A stretch of 64,000 bases of DNA. Source: Macrostomum hystrix. Its lineage: Eukaryota; Platyhelminthes; Macrostomidae. Below the pieces are notes generated by a model. It saw only the letters and a program-made list of their open reading frames with translations. It searched no databases and was not told the DNA's origin. Shown here one piece after another: positions 11,898-24,429 of this stretch. Numbering within the stretch: position 1 is the stretch's first letter; each line of letters opens with the position of its first letter. The translations under genes were made by a program, and so were the position numbers. Where the stretch lies: contig CATNEN010000003.1 in assembly GCA_950097015.1 (NCBI GenBank), forward strand, positions 14,631,001 through 14,695,000, written 5' to 3'.

Positions 11898-12935
11898 AAG
11901 AATGGAATATCAATTAAACATGGGATCACAAAGTCAATGGACGAGAATGGGATCTCAATGTCAATCAACAATGGGATCTCAATGTCAATCAACAATGGGA
12001 TCTCAATAAATTAAGATTGGGATCTCAATGTCAATCGAAAATGGGATCTCAAAGTCAATTGAGAATGGGATCTCAATGTCAATCAACAATGGGATCTCAA
12101 TATCGATCGAGAATGGGATCTCAATGTCAATCGAAAATGGGATCTCAAAGTCAATTGAGAATGGGATCTCAATGTCAATCAACAATGGGATCTCAATGTC
12201 AATCGAAAATGGGATCTCAAAGTCAATCGAGAATGGGATCTCAATGTCAATCAACAATGGGATCTCAATATCGATCGAGAATGGGATCTCAAAGTCAATC
12301 GAGAATGGGATCTCAATGTCAATCAACAATGGGATCTCAATATCAATCGAGAATGGGATCTCAAAGTCAATCGAGAATGGGATCTCCAAGTCAATCAACA
12401 ACGGGATCTCTATAAATTGAGAATGGGATCTCAATAAATTAAGAATGGGATCTCCAAGTCAATCAACAACGGGATCTCTATAAATTGAGAATGGGATCTC
12501 AATAAATTAAGAATGGGATCTCCAAGTCAATCAACAACGGGATCTCTATAAATTGAGAATGGGATCTCAAAGTCAATCGAGAATGGGATCTCAATGTCAA
12601 TCAACAATGGGATCTCAATATCAATCGAGAATGGGATCTCAAAGTCAATCGAGAATGGGATCTCAATGTCAATCAACAATGGGATCTCAATATCAATCGA
12701 GAATGGGATCTCAATGTCAATCGAAAATGGGATCTCAAAGTCAATCAAGAATGGGATCTCAATGTCAATCAACAATGGGATCTCAATATCAATCGAGAAT
12801 GGGATCTCAATGTCAATCGATAATGGGATCTCAAAGTCAATCGAGAATGGGATCTCAATGTCAATCGAAAATGGGATCTCAAAGTCAATCAAGAATGGGA
12901 TCTCAATATCAATCGAGAATGGGATCTTTGAAAAT
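11898..12935. repeat. Minisatellite, 24-bp unit (GGGATCTCAATGTCAATC + 6 nt)
   Basis: About 43 units; the last part of the unit alternates between AACAAT, GAGAAT and GAAAAT. Because 24 is a multiple of three, frames stay open on both strands for up to 143 codons; these are repeat artefacts. Confidence 0.95.
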
Positions 12936-13744
12936 TTAATTTATAAATGAGCTAAATATCAAAACTTCTACCAGAGAGAAGGCAAATTTAGGTTTTGCTA
13001 TTGTAGTCATTTCACTAGCTTAGTCCCTTAGCAACTTAACTATAATAGTAACTCACAAAGCTTTATTGCACCTATTACAATGTGTAAAGCTAATTTCGCT
13101 ATATGAACACAAATTTTAGTGTCCAGGCATATATGCATTATATTGACGTGTGGCATTTGGTATTCGAACAAGCTAAAACCTGTGTGCTATTGCTGGACAC
13201 CAGCAAGAAATCTAGTCACTTTGATTGACAGCTATAGAACCACACTGCCATTGGTAAGCAAAAGAGGACAGGCAATATAGAATATAAACTAGCACGAACT
13301 AAATCTTTAGGCTTAAATGTTCTGAGATTTTTCTATATTGATAACGGACCTCAGTCCAAACACTGTTAGCGAAACACATAGAAATAGTCTATTATACAAT
13401 CATAGACACTTCCTTTGCGCATAGTGTCAAGCCTGCAGTTTTAATTAGCTTAGTTAGTATTATAGACTGTGATTAGCTTGCAGTCTTAATGTACGGCCGT
13501 CTAGTGTTGCTTTTTTTTATCTCTTCTACTCTACACAAATTTACTTTTCTTTTCTAAATCAACTTTGAACACAGTTGGGTATAAGCCGGGTATAATGCGC
13601 ATTGTGAAAATGATTGATTGTTTACTATCGAGTCTAAATCTATGTGTCTGTCATTGATTATTGACAGTTATTTGTGTATTTTAGGTGACAATGTAAAATA
13701 AAATAGCAGCAGCATGACAAACTTACATGATTGAGGCTCTGATC
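12936..13744. other. 3' flank of the Frizzled gene
   Basis: Contains the 3' UTR of the minus-strand Frizzled gene. A possible ATTAAA signal (minus) lies at 13445-13440, about 300 nt past the stop; there is no nearer AATAAA on that strand. No other gene seen. Confidence 0.4.
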
Positions 13745-15766
13745 TCACAGGTAAGCTGTAGAGTTTTTAACAGGTCGTTGCATTTTAGGATAGCCAGTTA
13801 GCGACTTTTCTTCCATTGCATAGCGTTGCTGCTGCTGAAATAGCTGCTGCTGCTGCTGCTGCTGCTGCTGGTAGTGAAGCTGCTGCATCGGATGCTGCTT
13901 AGTCAAACTGTTTGGCGAAGCGGCACCTCCTGCAGTCATTTGCTGATGCTGCAAGCTCTGATGACTGTGCTGTAGCTGCTGCTGTAGCTGTAGCTGCTGC
14001 TGCTGAGTCGGCGGCAGCGGCAGCGGCGGCATGGCCGACTCCACGCCGGACTGACAAGCGGCCTTCTGGTACTGACCGGCGGCTCGGCCTGGCAGAATGA
14101 AGCTGCGCCATGAATTCACAGTCTTGCAGCTCCAGATCCACAGGACAGTGGTCAGGCCGATCGCCAGAGAAGCGAACACTTTCACCAGGTAGGCAGCAAC
14201 GCTAGGCCTAAACGGACTGCCAGGCAGGTGCCACAGGTCGCGATTGGCGAATTCGTAAAAGTTAAAGCCGGTAACACATGCTGTCGGTACAATGTAGAGC
14301 GCCGAGAACAAGCCGATCTTTCCCATCAGCACGTCGAATTTGTTCGTCTTCTGGCCGTCCGATTTGACGTGTCTGCGAACGCGCGACATGGCGACAAAGC
14401 CAGCGACTAGAAAAACGGCCTCCAACAGTAGGAAGACGAGGTTGGGAACGATCACGAAGCCAAGCAGCATGTCTCCGCTCTGGTTGCCAACGTTGCACAT
14501 ACCGAACAGTTCGTCAGCCTCCACTCGGCGGAGAATTAGAACGGCAACTGTCAGTCCGACTGGCAGAATCCAAGCCGGCAGGTGAAAGTAGCACGACCGT
14601 TTGGCCACCGCCTCCGGGCTCCACTTCCAACCGGCCTGGAGTAGCCAGGTGAACACCAGTATCACATACCAGACATTGGCGGCAGTGCTAAAGAAGTACT
14701 GCAGCAGGAACACAACGGCGCAGTTGGTATTGTCCAGGCCCTGACGAATCAGCACCAGCTGGCCAGTCAGAGGATCTCGATCGCAGGACGCCGCCTCTCG
14801 GCCGGCGATGAGGCGAACGAAGTAGGAGATGCTGTAGCACAGGTAGCAGAGGGCCATGAACACCACTGGTCGGACTGGGTACTTGAATCTTGGCCGGTCG
14901 ATCAGGAAGGTCAAGATTGTCGCTAGCGAGCTGAAGGCGCACAGGCTGGCTAGAACGCCAATCCAGACGTCGGCAAGGCGTTTGTCGTCCGCCGTGAACA
15001 GATCTTGGCCGTCGCAGCGAAGCGCGCAATCTCCGGTGTGGTTGATGTAGGCGTACTGGCGATTGTTGCGCATGTGCGCGCAGTCCTGTTGAAATGACTT
15101 CAAACGAACAGCGGCTCGCCAGAGGCGCAGACGCTCGTTCCAGTCGACGTTGCTCTCGGATGAACTTTTCGTTGCGCCCGACTTGTCGCCCGGTCGGACA
15201 GAGGAGCCGCCGCTGCCGCCTGGACGATAGGGCGCACCACCGGAGCCTCGGATTCCGCCGTCCGCCCAGGACGATGACGTCGACGATGACGAGGAGTCGT
15301 CCAAGTCGCTCTCCGGACTGCCCTCCATGCACATGTCGTCGCCGCGTTGATTGCTGACAGGAAAATTGCTGCAGTTCAGGAAGCTGGGCCATTTGAAACC
15401 GAATTCTTCCAGCACAGGGAAGCATCGTCTGTGTACGCGTTCGCACAATGGCCTGCATGGCCCTATGGGCTTGGGCCACTTTGCGTCGCACATTGGAGTC
15501 AGCACGCTGCACAGGAAGAATTTCAGATTACGCGAGCATTGGTACTGAATTAGCGGAGTGAACGAGTTTAGCAGAAGCTCAGCGTCGCGTTGGTCATTGT
15601 GACCAGCTAGGTTGTGCGATTTGGTTGTCCGGTTGTAGCCGATGTTCTGGCAGACTTCGATTGAAATCGGCTCACACTTGTGCTGACTGAATTCCAAAGC
15701 ATTGCTGGTCAAAGTTGACAATGTGAGCCAGAGAAATATTAAACAGCAAATTTGCTTCTGGGACAT
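13745..15766 (-). CDS. Frizzled-class Wnt receptor (Frizzled-4-like)
   Basis: 673 aa, single exon. Residues 1-23 form a signal peptide. The cysteine-rich Wnt-binding domain spans about 31-146, with ten cysteines at 31, 39, 77, 86, 93, 104, 108, 115, 132 and 146. Its QYQCSRNLKFFLCSVLTPMC and EFGFKWP stretches are closest, from memory, to Frizzled-4. A Ser/Gly-rich linker (150-205) precedes seven membrane segments between about 268 and 545. The Dishevelled-binding KTxxxW motif is present as KTVNSW (548-553). The cytoplasmic tail has glutamine-rich runs (about 595-650). The C-terminus STAYL is not a classical PDZ ligand, unlike vertebrate Frizzled-4. The gene is much richer in GC than its surroundings. 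Subfamily is less certain than family. Confidence 0.96.
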   Translation of the reverse strand: MSQKQICCLIFLWLTLSTLTSNALEFSQHKCEPISIEVCQNIGYNRTTKSHNLAGHNDQRDAELLLNSFTPLIQYQCSRNLKFFLCSVLTPMCDAKWPKPIGPCRPLCERVHRRCFPVLEEFGFKWPSFLNCSNFPVSNQRGDDMCMEGSPESDLDDSSSSSTSSSWADGGIRGSGGAPYRPGGSGGSSVRPGDKSGATKSSSESNVDWNERLRLWRAAVRLKSFQQDCAHMRNNRQYAYINHTGDCALRCDGQDLFTADDKRLADVWIGVLASLCAFSSLATILTFLIDRPRFKYPVRPVVFMALCYLCYSISYFVRLIAGREAASCDRDPLTGQLVLIRQGLDNTNCAVVFLLQYFFSTAANVWYVILVFTWLLQAGWKWSPEAVAKRSCYFHLPAWILPVGLTVAVLILRRVEADELFGMCNVGNQSGDMLLGFVIVPNLVFLLLEAVFLVAGFVAMSRVRRHVKSDGQKTNKFDVLMGKIGLFSALYIVPTACVTGFNFYEFANRDLWHLPGSPFRPSVAAYLVKVFASLAIGLTTVLWIWSCKTVNSWRSFILPGRAAGQYQKAACQSGVESAMPPLPLPPTQQQQLQLQQQLQHSHQSLQHQQMTAGGAASPNSLTKQHPMQQLHYQQQQQQQQQLFQQQQRYAMEEKSLTGYPKMQRPVKNSTAYL

Positions 15767-15827
15767 TGTTGCAGCAATCTGATAGATGGACGGTTGAAAG
15801 CTGTCTGTCTGTCTTCTGCAATTCTAT

Positions 15828-15834
15828 CTTTATA
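15828..15834 (-). promoter_or_regulatory. TATA box of the Frizzled gene
   Basis: TATAAAG on the minus strand, 62 nt upstream of the ATG. Initiation about 30 nt downstream would leave a 5' UTR of roughly 30-35 nt. Confidence 0.5.
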
Positions 15835-16865
15835 CTGTTAAGCAGCCAAACGGCCTACACTGGCTATTGAATGCTGTGTGGAGCTAGTCCAGCCAATGAG
15901 ATCAGTTAGCGAATAGGAATTGGAGGCTAACTAAATAGGAAGCTAGCAGCCAACCCCAGCGGAGGTTGGGTGGCCGCGTTTTGAAGGGCCCTGCCTGTCA
16001 GTCAGTCAGTCCGTCAAGTCTTTCTTGGACAATTGAAGTGCCATATATAACCGAGCGAATAAGAAGGCCAATTCTTTTGAAATAAAAAATGAGGCTTTGC
16101 CACCGAAGTTTTGCGGGGCACGCGCGCTTGTGAGCTTGCTTCTATTGCTTGGGCCTGCATGAGTGTGGTGTGGTGTGTGTGGCCTTCAGTAATGTTTGTC
16201 TTTAATTTATATTTCAAACCAAAAGCAAACAGCCTATACCTTCACTAGTTAGTCAAAGCAAACAAAGACGCGGCCGGTGGGCCCCCCATATATGACCGAT
16301 ACAACCAAATCAATGCTAAGCCGCGTTTGCTTTGCTTTTACTTCCCGAAATTATATAACGAGAAAAATGAGAATAGAGTTAGTTGAGCACAGAGACATAG
16401 AGAGTCCTAGGAAAACAAAATAGCAGTTTAATCCGGAGATGAATTGTTGAGCACATATGCCGGGTTTGAGGTTGAGTTTCAGTTCTATGAACTCAATCAC
16501 TCCCTGTCTCTCTCTACTCTCTTCTGTATTTGCTCTTCTCTCACAGTCCTAGGGTCTGAAGTGACATGTGAGCACACAATCTTCATGCTCCAATTTCCCC
16601 AGAAAAATCTAGATCTACGCCAATGAATTCTGTACACTGCATGATATAGGAGGTCCCTCGTTTGCAAACAAAAAGGTCACAAATCTATTTTCGTTGCATA
16701 AAACTGTCATTTCTAGACAAGGTCAAAAACAAGTTCAATATGCATGCAATTAAACACCGTATTGTATTGTATGCACAATGGTTCGGTAACCTTTTATGAC
16801 AATAATTCATGGGCCAAAGATAGAATCTAAAACTACAGCAGTGCGACCGAGTAATGTGGTTAGGT
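15835..16865. other. Upstream region of the Frizzled gene
   Basis: Non-repetitive sequence, likely promoter-proximal for Frizzled. The small open frames (for example 16014-16217) show no recognisable domain. Confidence 0.45.
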
Positions 16866-17143
16866 CAGACAGGGGAGAGATGAGACAGGGGAGAGATGAG
16901 ACAGGGGAGAGATGAGACAGGGGAGAGATGAGACAGGGGAGAGATGAGACAGGGGAGAGATGAGACAGGGGAGAGATGAGACAGGGGAGAGAAGAGACAG
17001 GGGAGAGATCAGACAGTAGAGAGATGTGACGATATTAGAGAGATGAGACAGTAGAGAGATGAGACAGTAGAGAAATGAGACAGTAGAGAGATGAGACAGT
17101 AGAGAGATGAGACAGTAGAGAGATGAGAGAGTACAGAGATTAA
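16866..17143. repeat. 16-bp satellite, locus 2 (reverse orientation)
   Basis: GGAGAGATGAGACAGG repeated, grading into a GTAGAGAGATGAGACA variant on the right. It is the reverse complement of the satellite at 8, 18, 21 and 22 kb. Confidence 0.95.
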
Positions 17144-18345
17144 AATGTTATCTAATGAGACAAAGAGTCCCATTTTATTTTACAATTGTGTAACCTACAG
17201 GTTTTAACAATAGAAACTCCATCCATGCATGCAAATTGCAAACAGCTGATCATAGCTAAAGGCGAAGCCATAAAATTGCCACATAATTGCGCAATTTAAG
17301 CTTAGAACACCTCCAATTATGGAGGCCCTTCAAGCTCTAGGAAATTCGACCAAATGACGCCTATTATATAGATTTGTGCATTTGTAAGGGTTGAACTAAG
17401 TATTCAGAATGTGACAGAGTTATCGTTGCGTCATTGTTCGTATGTAATCTCAAAGCCAAAAAAAATTTTTCGACATCAAAAGCGAAACAATAGACTGTAT
17501 AAGACATCTTATACCGTCGAATAAATAAAAGATTTTAGTTTAAAATTAATACGATTACGTCAACATGTACACTTGACTTCGCTGCGACTGCTTAGTCATT
17601 GCGATGACCACACGATACAGGCCTTCTTCAAATGACTAAATACGAAATATATATAGCTAATATATGGAGCCCTGGGGCATAGTTTCAATGGCACGTTTTC
17701 TGTAAAAAGCAGACATGTCGGACAGACAGACAGACACACACATTGTTCCGATCCAAAACTTCCTCGTCAAAAGTCAACATCTTCTAGGAGGAAGAGGGGA
17801 AAAAAACTAAAAAGCATCCGAGGGAAGAGAGAGGAGGAGAAGAGATGGTTTGGGTGAGATTTTCTAGTTTAGTCTGCTGGCTGCAAGGCCATTGTGCTGC
17901 TTCTAAATGCAGTCCCTATATATACAAGCATATATGTGCCGCAGTTAAACCCGAAGAAAGGACACGTCAAGGACCTCGTGATAGCAACCCCCGCTACTGA
18001 TCTCCCACAGTGCCACAGACAGATGTGCATGTCGAACAATTTCTTTTTGGTTACATGGCCTGGTCGCTAGGAGGGGGTTGAAAGGCCAGAATAAAAAGAA
18101 AAAATGTTCAAAATTTCACAGAAGAATAATCGCTTGGAATCCTTGATGAAAACTGGGTGGCTGGTTTCCAATTATTATATAGTGGGCTAATCATTCAGTG
18201 CTTCGAATACCGTCTTCCGTATCTCGAATAGGGGTTGCAAAACTGCTGCCAGCGGCCCAGATACGGCTGAGCTAAAAAAACACGGCCATCCGGCACAATA
18301 CTAACATCTGCATGCTTGTGTCTTGGCTGCACCCTCGTATTTATA
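17144..18345. other. Intergenic region, no gene seen
   Basis: Contains a short GACA run near 17.72 kb and otherwise unique AT-rich sequence without a supported open frame. Confidence 0.5.
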
Positions 18346-18755
18346 TCACCCCTGTCTCATCTCTCCCCTGTCTCATCTCTCCCCTGTCTCATCTCTCCCG
18401 TGTCTCATCTCTCCCCTGTCTCATCTCTCCCGAGTCTCATCTCTCCCCTGTCTCATCTCTCCCGTGTCTCATCTATCCCCTGTCTCATCTCTCCCCTTAC
18501 TTATCGCTCCCCTGTTTCATCTCTCCCGTGTCTCATCTCTGTCCTGTCTCATCTCTCCCCTGTCTCATCGCTACCCTGACTTATCTCTCCCATGTCTCAT
18601 CTCTCCCGTGTCTCATCTGTCCCGTGTCTCATCTCTCCTCTGTCTCATCTCTTCCCTGTCTCATCTATCCCCTGTCTCATCTCTCCCCTTACTTATCGCT
18701 CCCGTGTCCCATCTCTTCCATGTCTTATCTCTCCCCGTATCTCATCTCTATTCGA
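18346..18755. repeat. 16-bp satellite, locus 3
   Basis: About 25 copies of CTCTCCCCTGTCTCAT with CCCGTG and CCCTTACTTAT variants. Confidence 0.95.
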
Positions 18756-19305
18756 GTGACTCGCGAGTTAGGTGAGGTTGTTAACCCACATGAGGTTTCT
18801 CCATCTCAGACAAGAACCCTTCAGAACCGACCCCCCTGGGGGGGCATAAGAATTTGACAGGCAGGCAAGGACTACCAGATCAGGTTTTCAAGTGGAGGAA
18901 GACAATGGAGATTCGTGCAGGATGTATATATAGAACATATACAGTGTGGGACATGCTTGCAAAACGAGATAACTTTTTGTCCGATCGGTTTAATCTTTTA
19001 CTCATAGAATACATTGTAGGGAAGAATTCGAAAACACAATAGGTTCATTGTACCATGCTACGAGTAGAATATTTCTGTTGGACAACTTAAATGAAATATG
19101 TTAGTTTATTGATGTATAATGGGCTCTAAATACTTCAAAAAATTATTTGAACCCAATTAGCAACAATCTGTCAATCAATCATAAAATTAGATTTTTAAAA
19201 AAGTTTCAACCCCTATAATAGTATCTCAGACTTTAACAGGTGTTCTACAATAATGTATAGAGGTTTTCCTTTCACAAAATACGTTTTATTAAAAGTTTAT
19301 ATTTA
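18756..19305. other. Intergenic region, no gene seen
   Basis: Unique sequence between two arrays; a weak 62-codon open frame at 18854-19042 has no recognisable features. Confidence 0.5.
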
Positions 19306-20354
19306 GATAGTTTCGTCTACAACAAAGACAGTTTTGTCTACAACAAAGACAGTTTCATGTACCTCAAAGACAGTTTTGTCCACCTCAAAGACAGTTTCAT
19401 GTACCTCAAAGACAGTTTTGTCTACCTCAAAGACAGTTTTGTCCACCTCAAAGACAGGCTTGTCTACCTCAAATACAGGTTTGTCTACCTCAAAGACAGT
19501 TTTGTCTACCTCAAATGCAGGTTTGTCTTCCTCAAAGACAGTTTTGTCTACCTCAAATACAGGTTTGTCTACCTCATAGACAGTTTTGTCTACCTCAAAG
19601 ACAGTTTTGTCTACCTCATAGACAGTTTTGTCTACCTCATAGACAGTTTTGTCTACCTCAAAGACAGTTTTGTCTACCTCAAAGACAGTTTTGTCTACCT
19701 CAAAGACAGGCTTGTCTACCTCAAAAACAGTTTTGTCTACCTCAAAGACAGGCTTGTCAACCTCAAAGACAGGCTTGTCTACCTCAAAGACAGTTTTGTC
19801 TACCTCGTAGACAGTTTTGTCTACCTCAAAAACAGTTTTGTCTACCTCAAAGACAGTTTTGTCTACCTCAAAGACAGGCTTGTCTACCTCATAGACAGTT
19901 TTGTCTACCTCAAAGACACTTTTGTCCACCTCAAGGACAGGCTTGTCTACCTCAAATACAGGTTTGTCTTCCTCAAAGACAGTTTTGTCTACCTCAAATA
20001 CAGGTTTGTCTACCTCATAGACAGTTTTGTCTACCTCAAAGACAGTTTTGTCTACCTCATAGACAGTTTTGTCTACCTCAAAGACAGTTTTGTCTACCTC
20101 AAAGACAGTTTTGTCTACCTCAAAGACAGGCTTGTCTACCTCAAAAACAGTTTTGTCTACCTCAAAGACAGTTTTGTCAACCTCAAAGACAGGCTTGTCT
20201 ACCTCAAAGACAGTTTTGTCTTCCTCAAAGACAGGCTTGTCTACCTCAAAGACAGGCTTGTCTACCTCAAAGACAGTTTTGTCTACCTCGTAGACAGTTT
20301 TGTCTTCCTCAAAGACAGTTTTGTCTACCTCAAAGACAGTTTTGTCTGTCTTTT
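19306..20354. repeat. Minisatellite, 21-bp unit (GTCTACCTCAAAGACAGTTT+T)
   Basis: About 50 units. A variant block (CTTCCTC followed by CAAATACAGG and CATAGACAG forms) at about 19,521 recurs at 19,962. That is a shift of 441 bp, exactly 21 units, so part of the array was duplicated. Several frames on both strands stay open because 21 is a multiple of three (up to 348 codons); they are artefacts. Confidence 0.95.
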
Positions 20355-21100
20355 GAAAGGCAGGCCTAGTTGCAATCTCGGAAACAAAGACGGGGGTGTT
20401 TGAAATCTTGAAATTTTAAATTTTAACACAAGTGACGATGCATCGATGCATTTAAGCCTTAGTGATACTGTCACCAATATGAGTGCCAGGCTTCGAAAGA
20501 TTAAACTAAATGATAGCAATTAGCGAACACCTGTTCGGGCTTAATACAAGACCTGTTAGTTACTATCTGTCAGTTAAACCTGTCTTTTTAACTATAGATT
20601 TAGCATAGCAACACGTTTCTTTCACCATTTAGTGGCTTAAAGGATTGGGTTGAAGATTCTGTGACATCGGCTGTGTATGTTCAATTAGATTACATAATAT
20701 CTACGAGTTTAGAAAGTGATTGGGATTTTACAGAAATAAATTATACACCTAAACTATGAAAAGATCTCGAACTTGGGACCTCTCTTTAGCATCAATGAAT
20801 ATAACGAAGCATATAGGGTGTAATGCAAAGATATTAGAAGCCGATTTAGCTGAACTGAAAAACTCACTCAATTTTGAATAGGAGATCTAATAGACAAAAA
20901 AGACAATTGAGAAGAAGATGACAATCACTGTCATACCAGCATGAAGGCACTAAAAAAGAGTGTGTAGATAAAAAATTATTAACAACAAAGGATGGATCCT
21001 GCATTGATATTGGGAAACGGCATGTTACAGTCAAAGCAAGGACTTCTAAAAATAGCATGCGAGATTCACGGGTCCTCGATTCAAAGCCCCTTTATCTGGT
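20355..21100. other. Intergenic region, no gene seen
   Basis: AT-rich unique sequence; no supported gene or RNA. Confidence 0.5.
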
Positions 21101-21455
21101 CCTGATCTCTCTCCCCTATTTATCCAGTGTCTCATCTCTCATCTCTCACCTGTCTCATCTCTCCCTGTCTCATCTCTCACCTGTCTCATCACTACCCTGT
21201 CTCATCTCTCCCCAGTTTCATCTCTTCCCTGTCTCATCTCTCCCGTGTCTCTTCTCCTCCATGTCTCATCTCTCCCCCTGTCTCATCTCTCTCGTGTCTC
21301 ATCTCTCCCCAGTTTCATCTCTCCCGTGTCTCATCACTCCTCTGTCTCATCTCTCCCGGTCTCATCTCTCTTTGTCTCATCTCACCCCTGTCTTACCTCT
21401 CCCCTGTATAACCTCTCCCCAGTGTCATCTCTCTTCTTGTGTCTCTGTCTAATCT
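21101..21455. repeat. 16-bp satellite, locus 4
   Basis: Degenerate copies of CTCTCCCCTGTCTCAT with many length variants, more diverged than the neighbouring locus at 21,968. Confidence 0.93.
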
Positions 21456-21967
21456 CTTTAGCTTATCTTTTCGGTCCTGTTGTTTTCTCTCAGATTCTAT
21501 CTTTGGTTTGCAAAGCATAAAATGTTTCTGTTACATATATGCGGCAGTTTTCTAAATGATTTCTATTTGGATTTTAAAAGCAAAACCCAGCACGTAGTAG
21601 TGTGTTTGCTCTTTCAAATTTGATCTAGATGATTGATCACGTGTTGATGGATCACAGTTTTAGGAATAAAAAATCGTTATGGGGAGTGTTAAATTTAAAC
21701 AAAAATTAATCTAGATTCATAGTTGGGTGCTATACTGTTGAATTAACTTTAGGCAGTTTTGTAGCGGAGGTTAAACAAGAAAATTACACTGATCCTATCC
21801 CACGGTTCTACGCCTATCAGGGATGTGGTCGGCTGGATTTGACGGCTGATTTATTATGATGATTTATTACCTGAAGATTTACCTATAGGGGTGAATCTAT
21901 ACCTTATACGTGTGGGTTACAGAACAGAACTGTCAACACACATGGCCTATAAAATAAAAACGCCTTT
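21456..21967. other. Spacer between two copies of the 16-bp satellite
   Basis: Unique sequence without a recognisable gene. Confidence 0.5.
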
Positions 21968-23182
21968 ACAAGACTCATCTCTTCCTTGTCTCATCTCTCC
22001 CCTGTCTCATCTCTCCACTGTCTCATCTCTCCCCTGTCTCATCTCTCCCCTGTCTCATATCTTCCGTGTCTCATCTCTCCCCTGTCTCATATCTCCCCTG
22101 TCTCATCTCTCCCCTGTCTCATCTCTCCCCTGTCTCATCTCTCCCCTGTCTCATCTCTCCCCTGTCTCATCTCTTCTCTGTCTCATCTCTCCCCTGTCTC
22201 ATCTCTCCCCTGTCTTATATCTCCCCTGTCTCATCTCTCCCGGTCTCATCTCTCCCCTGTCTCATCTCCCCCCTGTCTCATCTCTCCCGGTCTCATCTCT
22301 CCCATGACTAATCTCTCCCATGTCTCATCTCTCCCCTGTCTCATCTCTCCCCTGTCTCATATCTCCCCTGTCTCATCTCTCCCCTGTCTCATCTTTTCTC
22401 TGTCTCATCTCTCCCCTGTCTCATCTCTCCCCTGTCTCATCTCTCCCCTGTCTCATCTCTTCTCTGTCTCATCTCTCCCCTGTCTCATCTCTCCCCTGTC
22501 TTATATCTTCCCTGTCTCATCTCTCCCATGACTAATCTCTCCCCTGTCTCATCTCTTCCCTGTCTCATCTCTCCCCTGTCTCATATCTCCCCTGTCTCAT
22601 CTCTCCCCTGTCTCATCTTTTCTCTGTCTCATCTCTCCCCTGTCTCATCTCTTCCCTGTCTCATCTCTCCCCTGTCTCATCTCTCCCCTGTCTCATCTCT
22701 TCTCTGTCTCATCTCTCCCCTGTCTCATCTCTCCCCTGTCTTATATCTTCCCTGTCTCATCTCTCCCATGACTAATCTCTCCCCTGTCTCATCTCTCCCG
22801 GTCTCATCTCTTCCCTGTCTCATCTCTTCCCTGTCTAATCTTTTCCCTGTCTCATCTCTCCCGTGTCTCATCTCTCCCGTGTCTCATCTCTCCCCTGTCT
22901 CATCTCTCCCCTGTCTCATCTCTCCCGGTCTCATCTCTCCCATGACTAATCTCCCCCCTGTCTCATCTCTCCCGGTCTCATCTCTCCCATGACTAATCTC
23001 TCCCCTGTCTCATCTCTCCCGGTCTCATCTCTCCCATGACTAATCTCCCCCCTGTCTCATCTCTCCCGGTCTCATCTCTCCCATGACTAATCTCCCCCCT
23101 GTCTCATCTCTCCTGGTCTCATCTCTCCCATGACTAATTTCCACCCTGTCTCATCTCTCCCGGTCTCATCTCTCTTCTCTTC
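21968..23182. repeat. 16-bp satellite, locus 5
   Basis: Longest block of the family, about 75 units. The right half contains a longer composite repeat in which CCATGACTAATCTC recurs at roughly 47-bp spacing from about 22,930. Confidence 0.95.
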
Positions 23183-24290
23183 TTCTCTTCTCTCTTTCAA
23201 CTAAGACGCCTTAGAAGACTTGAGATACAAAACAGTTTTTCAAAGAGCAAGCAGTCAAATTTTCTAAATGACTTCATTTGTATTTGTTAAACAAATTGAA
23301 AAGCCATTTTCCCAAGATTATCGGACGAAGAATCTGTCACATGTCAACCTTTTTAAACGAAATTGACAGGGCCTTTTAGAAAACTGGAAATTCACGTTTA
23401 GATAGAAAAAATCAATGCCTTCTGAAATTCAAGAAGCAACCAAAAGTCGGGACGAAAATTCACGCGAAAATCCATTGCGACTCTGTTGAGAGCAGGGAAA
23501 AATCTAAGACTGGACCATCTGCTACCGTCGCTCTAGTTTTTGACGTATATAACGAATCGAAAGTCTTAGTTTTAGCCCTAAAAATGAATGGGTCTTTGTT
23601 CCAGACCAACGTAATAAGTCGAATATCTCCGCCTAAATGAAAGAATGGCTGATTAGAAAATTTCTGTGGGATTTTAGAGAATGGGCTTCGGGAAGGGAGG
23701 CGAAAAATGAATTCGAGACAGGAGGCTGCAGGGACAGATGACGAGGCCAGAAGGCCCTCCGTCTGACGTTTCTGGGAACGGAAAATACAGCCAGAGATTG
23801 GGGGGACTCGATATTATGAGGATTGAGGTGCAGCGGCCCATCTTCTTCCCAATCCCCCTTTCGCGCCGCGAGGTGGGGATCAGGGGTGGTTGGGTGGGTG
23901 GGGGGTAAGCGAGGCTCGAGTTTGGGATTTCGGCCGACGAGTCAGTCGAGGCGACTGGCCGAAGCAGCTGTTTATGCAAATCCCAAACACGGGGAAGGGT
24001 GGATGGGTGGGTCGATTCCTTTCTTCTCAGCTCTCCCAATGGACCAACATATCACGAAGCTGGAAAACTCCCCAGCAGCCCTCAAAAACCAAATCCCACG
24101 GGGTGCAGCCAGCAACAGTCCTTTGTTCCGTCGTCTCCCAGCGTTTTTTTTTTTGAAATTTCTGCAAAAACTCCCCAAAAATGAAATCAGGCCCGAAATC
24201 CCTGCCCCAGAAATCTGAGAAAATTATCATTTTCTTCTCTCTGCCAGGGAAAATTCCTTGCCGATGATAAAAGAGATGACGAATGCAGAC
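23183..24290. other. Intergenic region, no gene recognised
   Basis: 23.65-24.2 kb is richer in GC and has overlapping open frames of about 120-130 codons on both strands, but no domain or codon-level signal that I recognise. Confidence 0.45.
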
Positions 24291-24400
24291 CAATGGACAC
24301 GGCTAAAGCGTTTGTCTCTCGCACCGAGCTTCCCGAGTTCTGCTCTGGGGCGAGGCTAAATTCAGCTTTTTCTGTACATATCGGCTCATAGTACAATTCG
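24290..24400 (+). mobile_element. tRNA-derived SINE, family B
   Basis: Contains GCGTTTGTCTCTCGCACC and CCGAGTTC in the positions of a tRNA-like head, then GGGGCGAGGCTAAATTCA and a tail with TACATATCGGCTCAT. The same order of blocks occurs at about 24.55 and 28.2 kb. Confidence 0.6.
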
Positions 24401-24429
24401 CGATAATGCAATGCATTCCTCATGATACG

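Noticed and set aside
14688-15512. 274-codon open frame overlapping the Frizzled gene
   Set aside because: A shifted frame on the same strand as a clear receptor gene; arises from its high GC content.
19303-20403. Open frames of 208-348 codons on both strands (EVDKTVF, LKDSFVY, PQRQFCL repeats)
   Set aside because: All are readings of one 21-bp satellite, whose period is a multiple of three.
21891-22992. Frames with SHLSPVSSLPCLIS repeats
   Set aside because: Translation of the 16-bp satellite; the same phrase appears in three frames.
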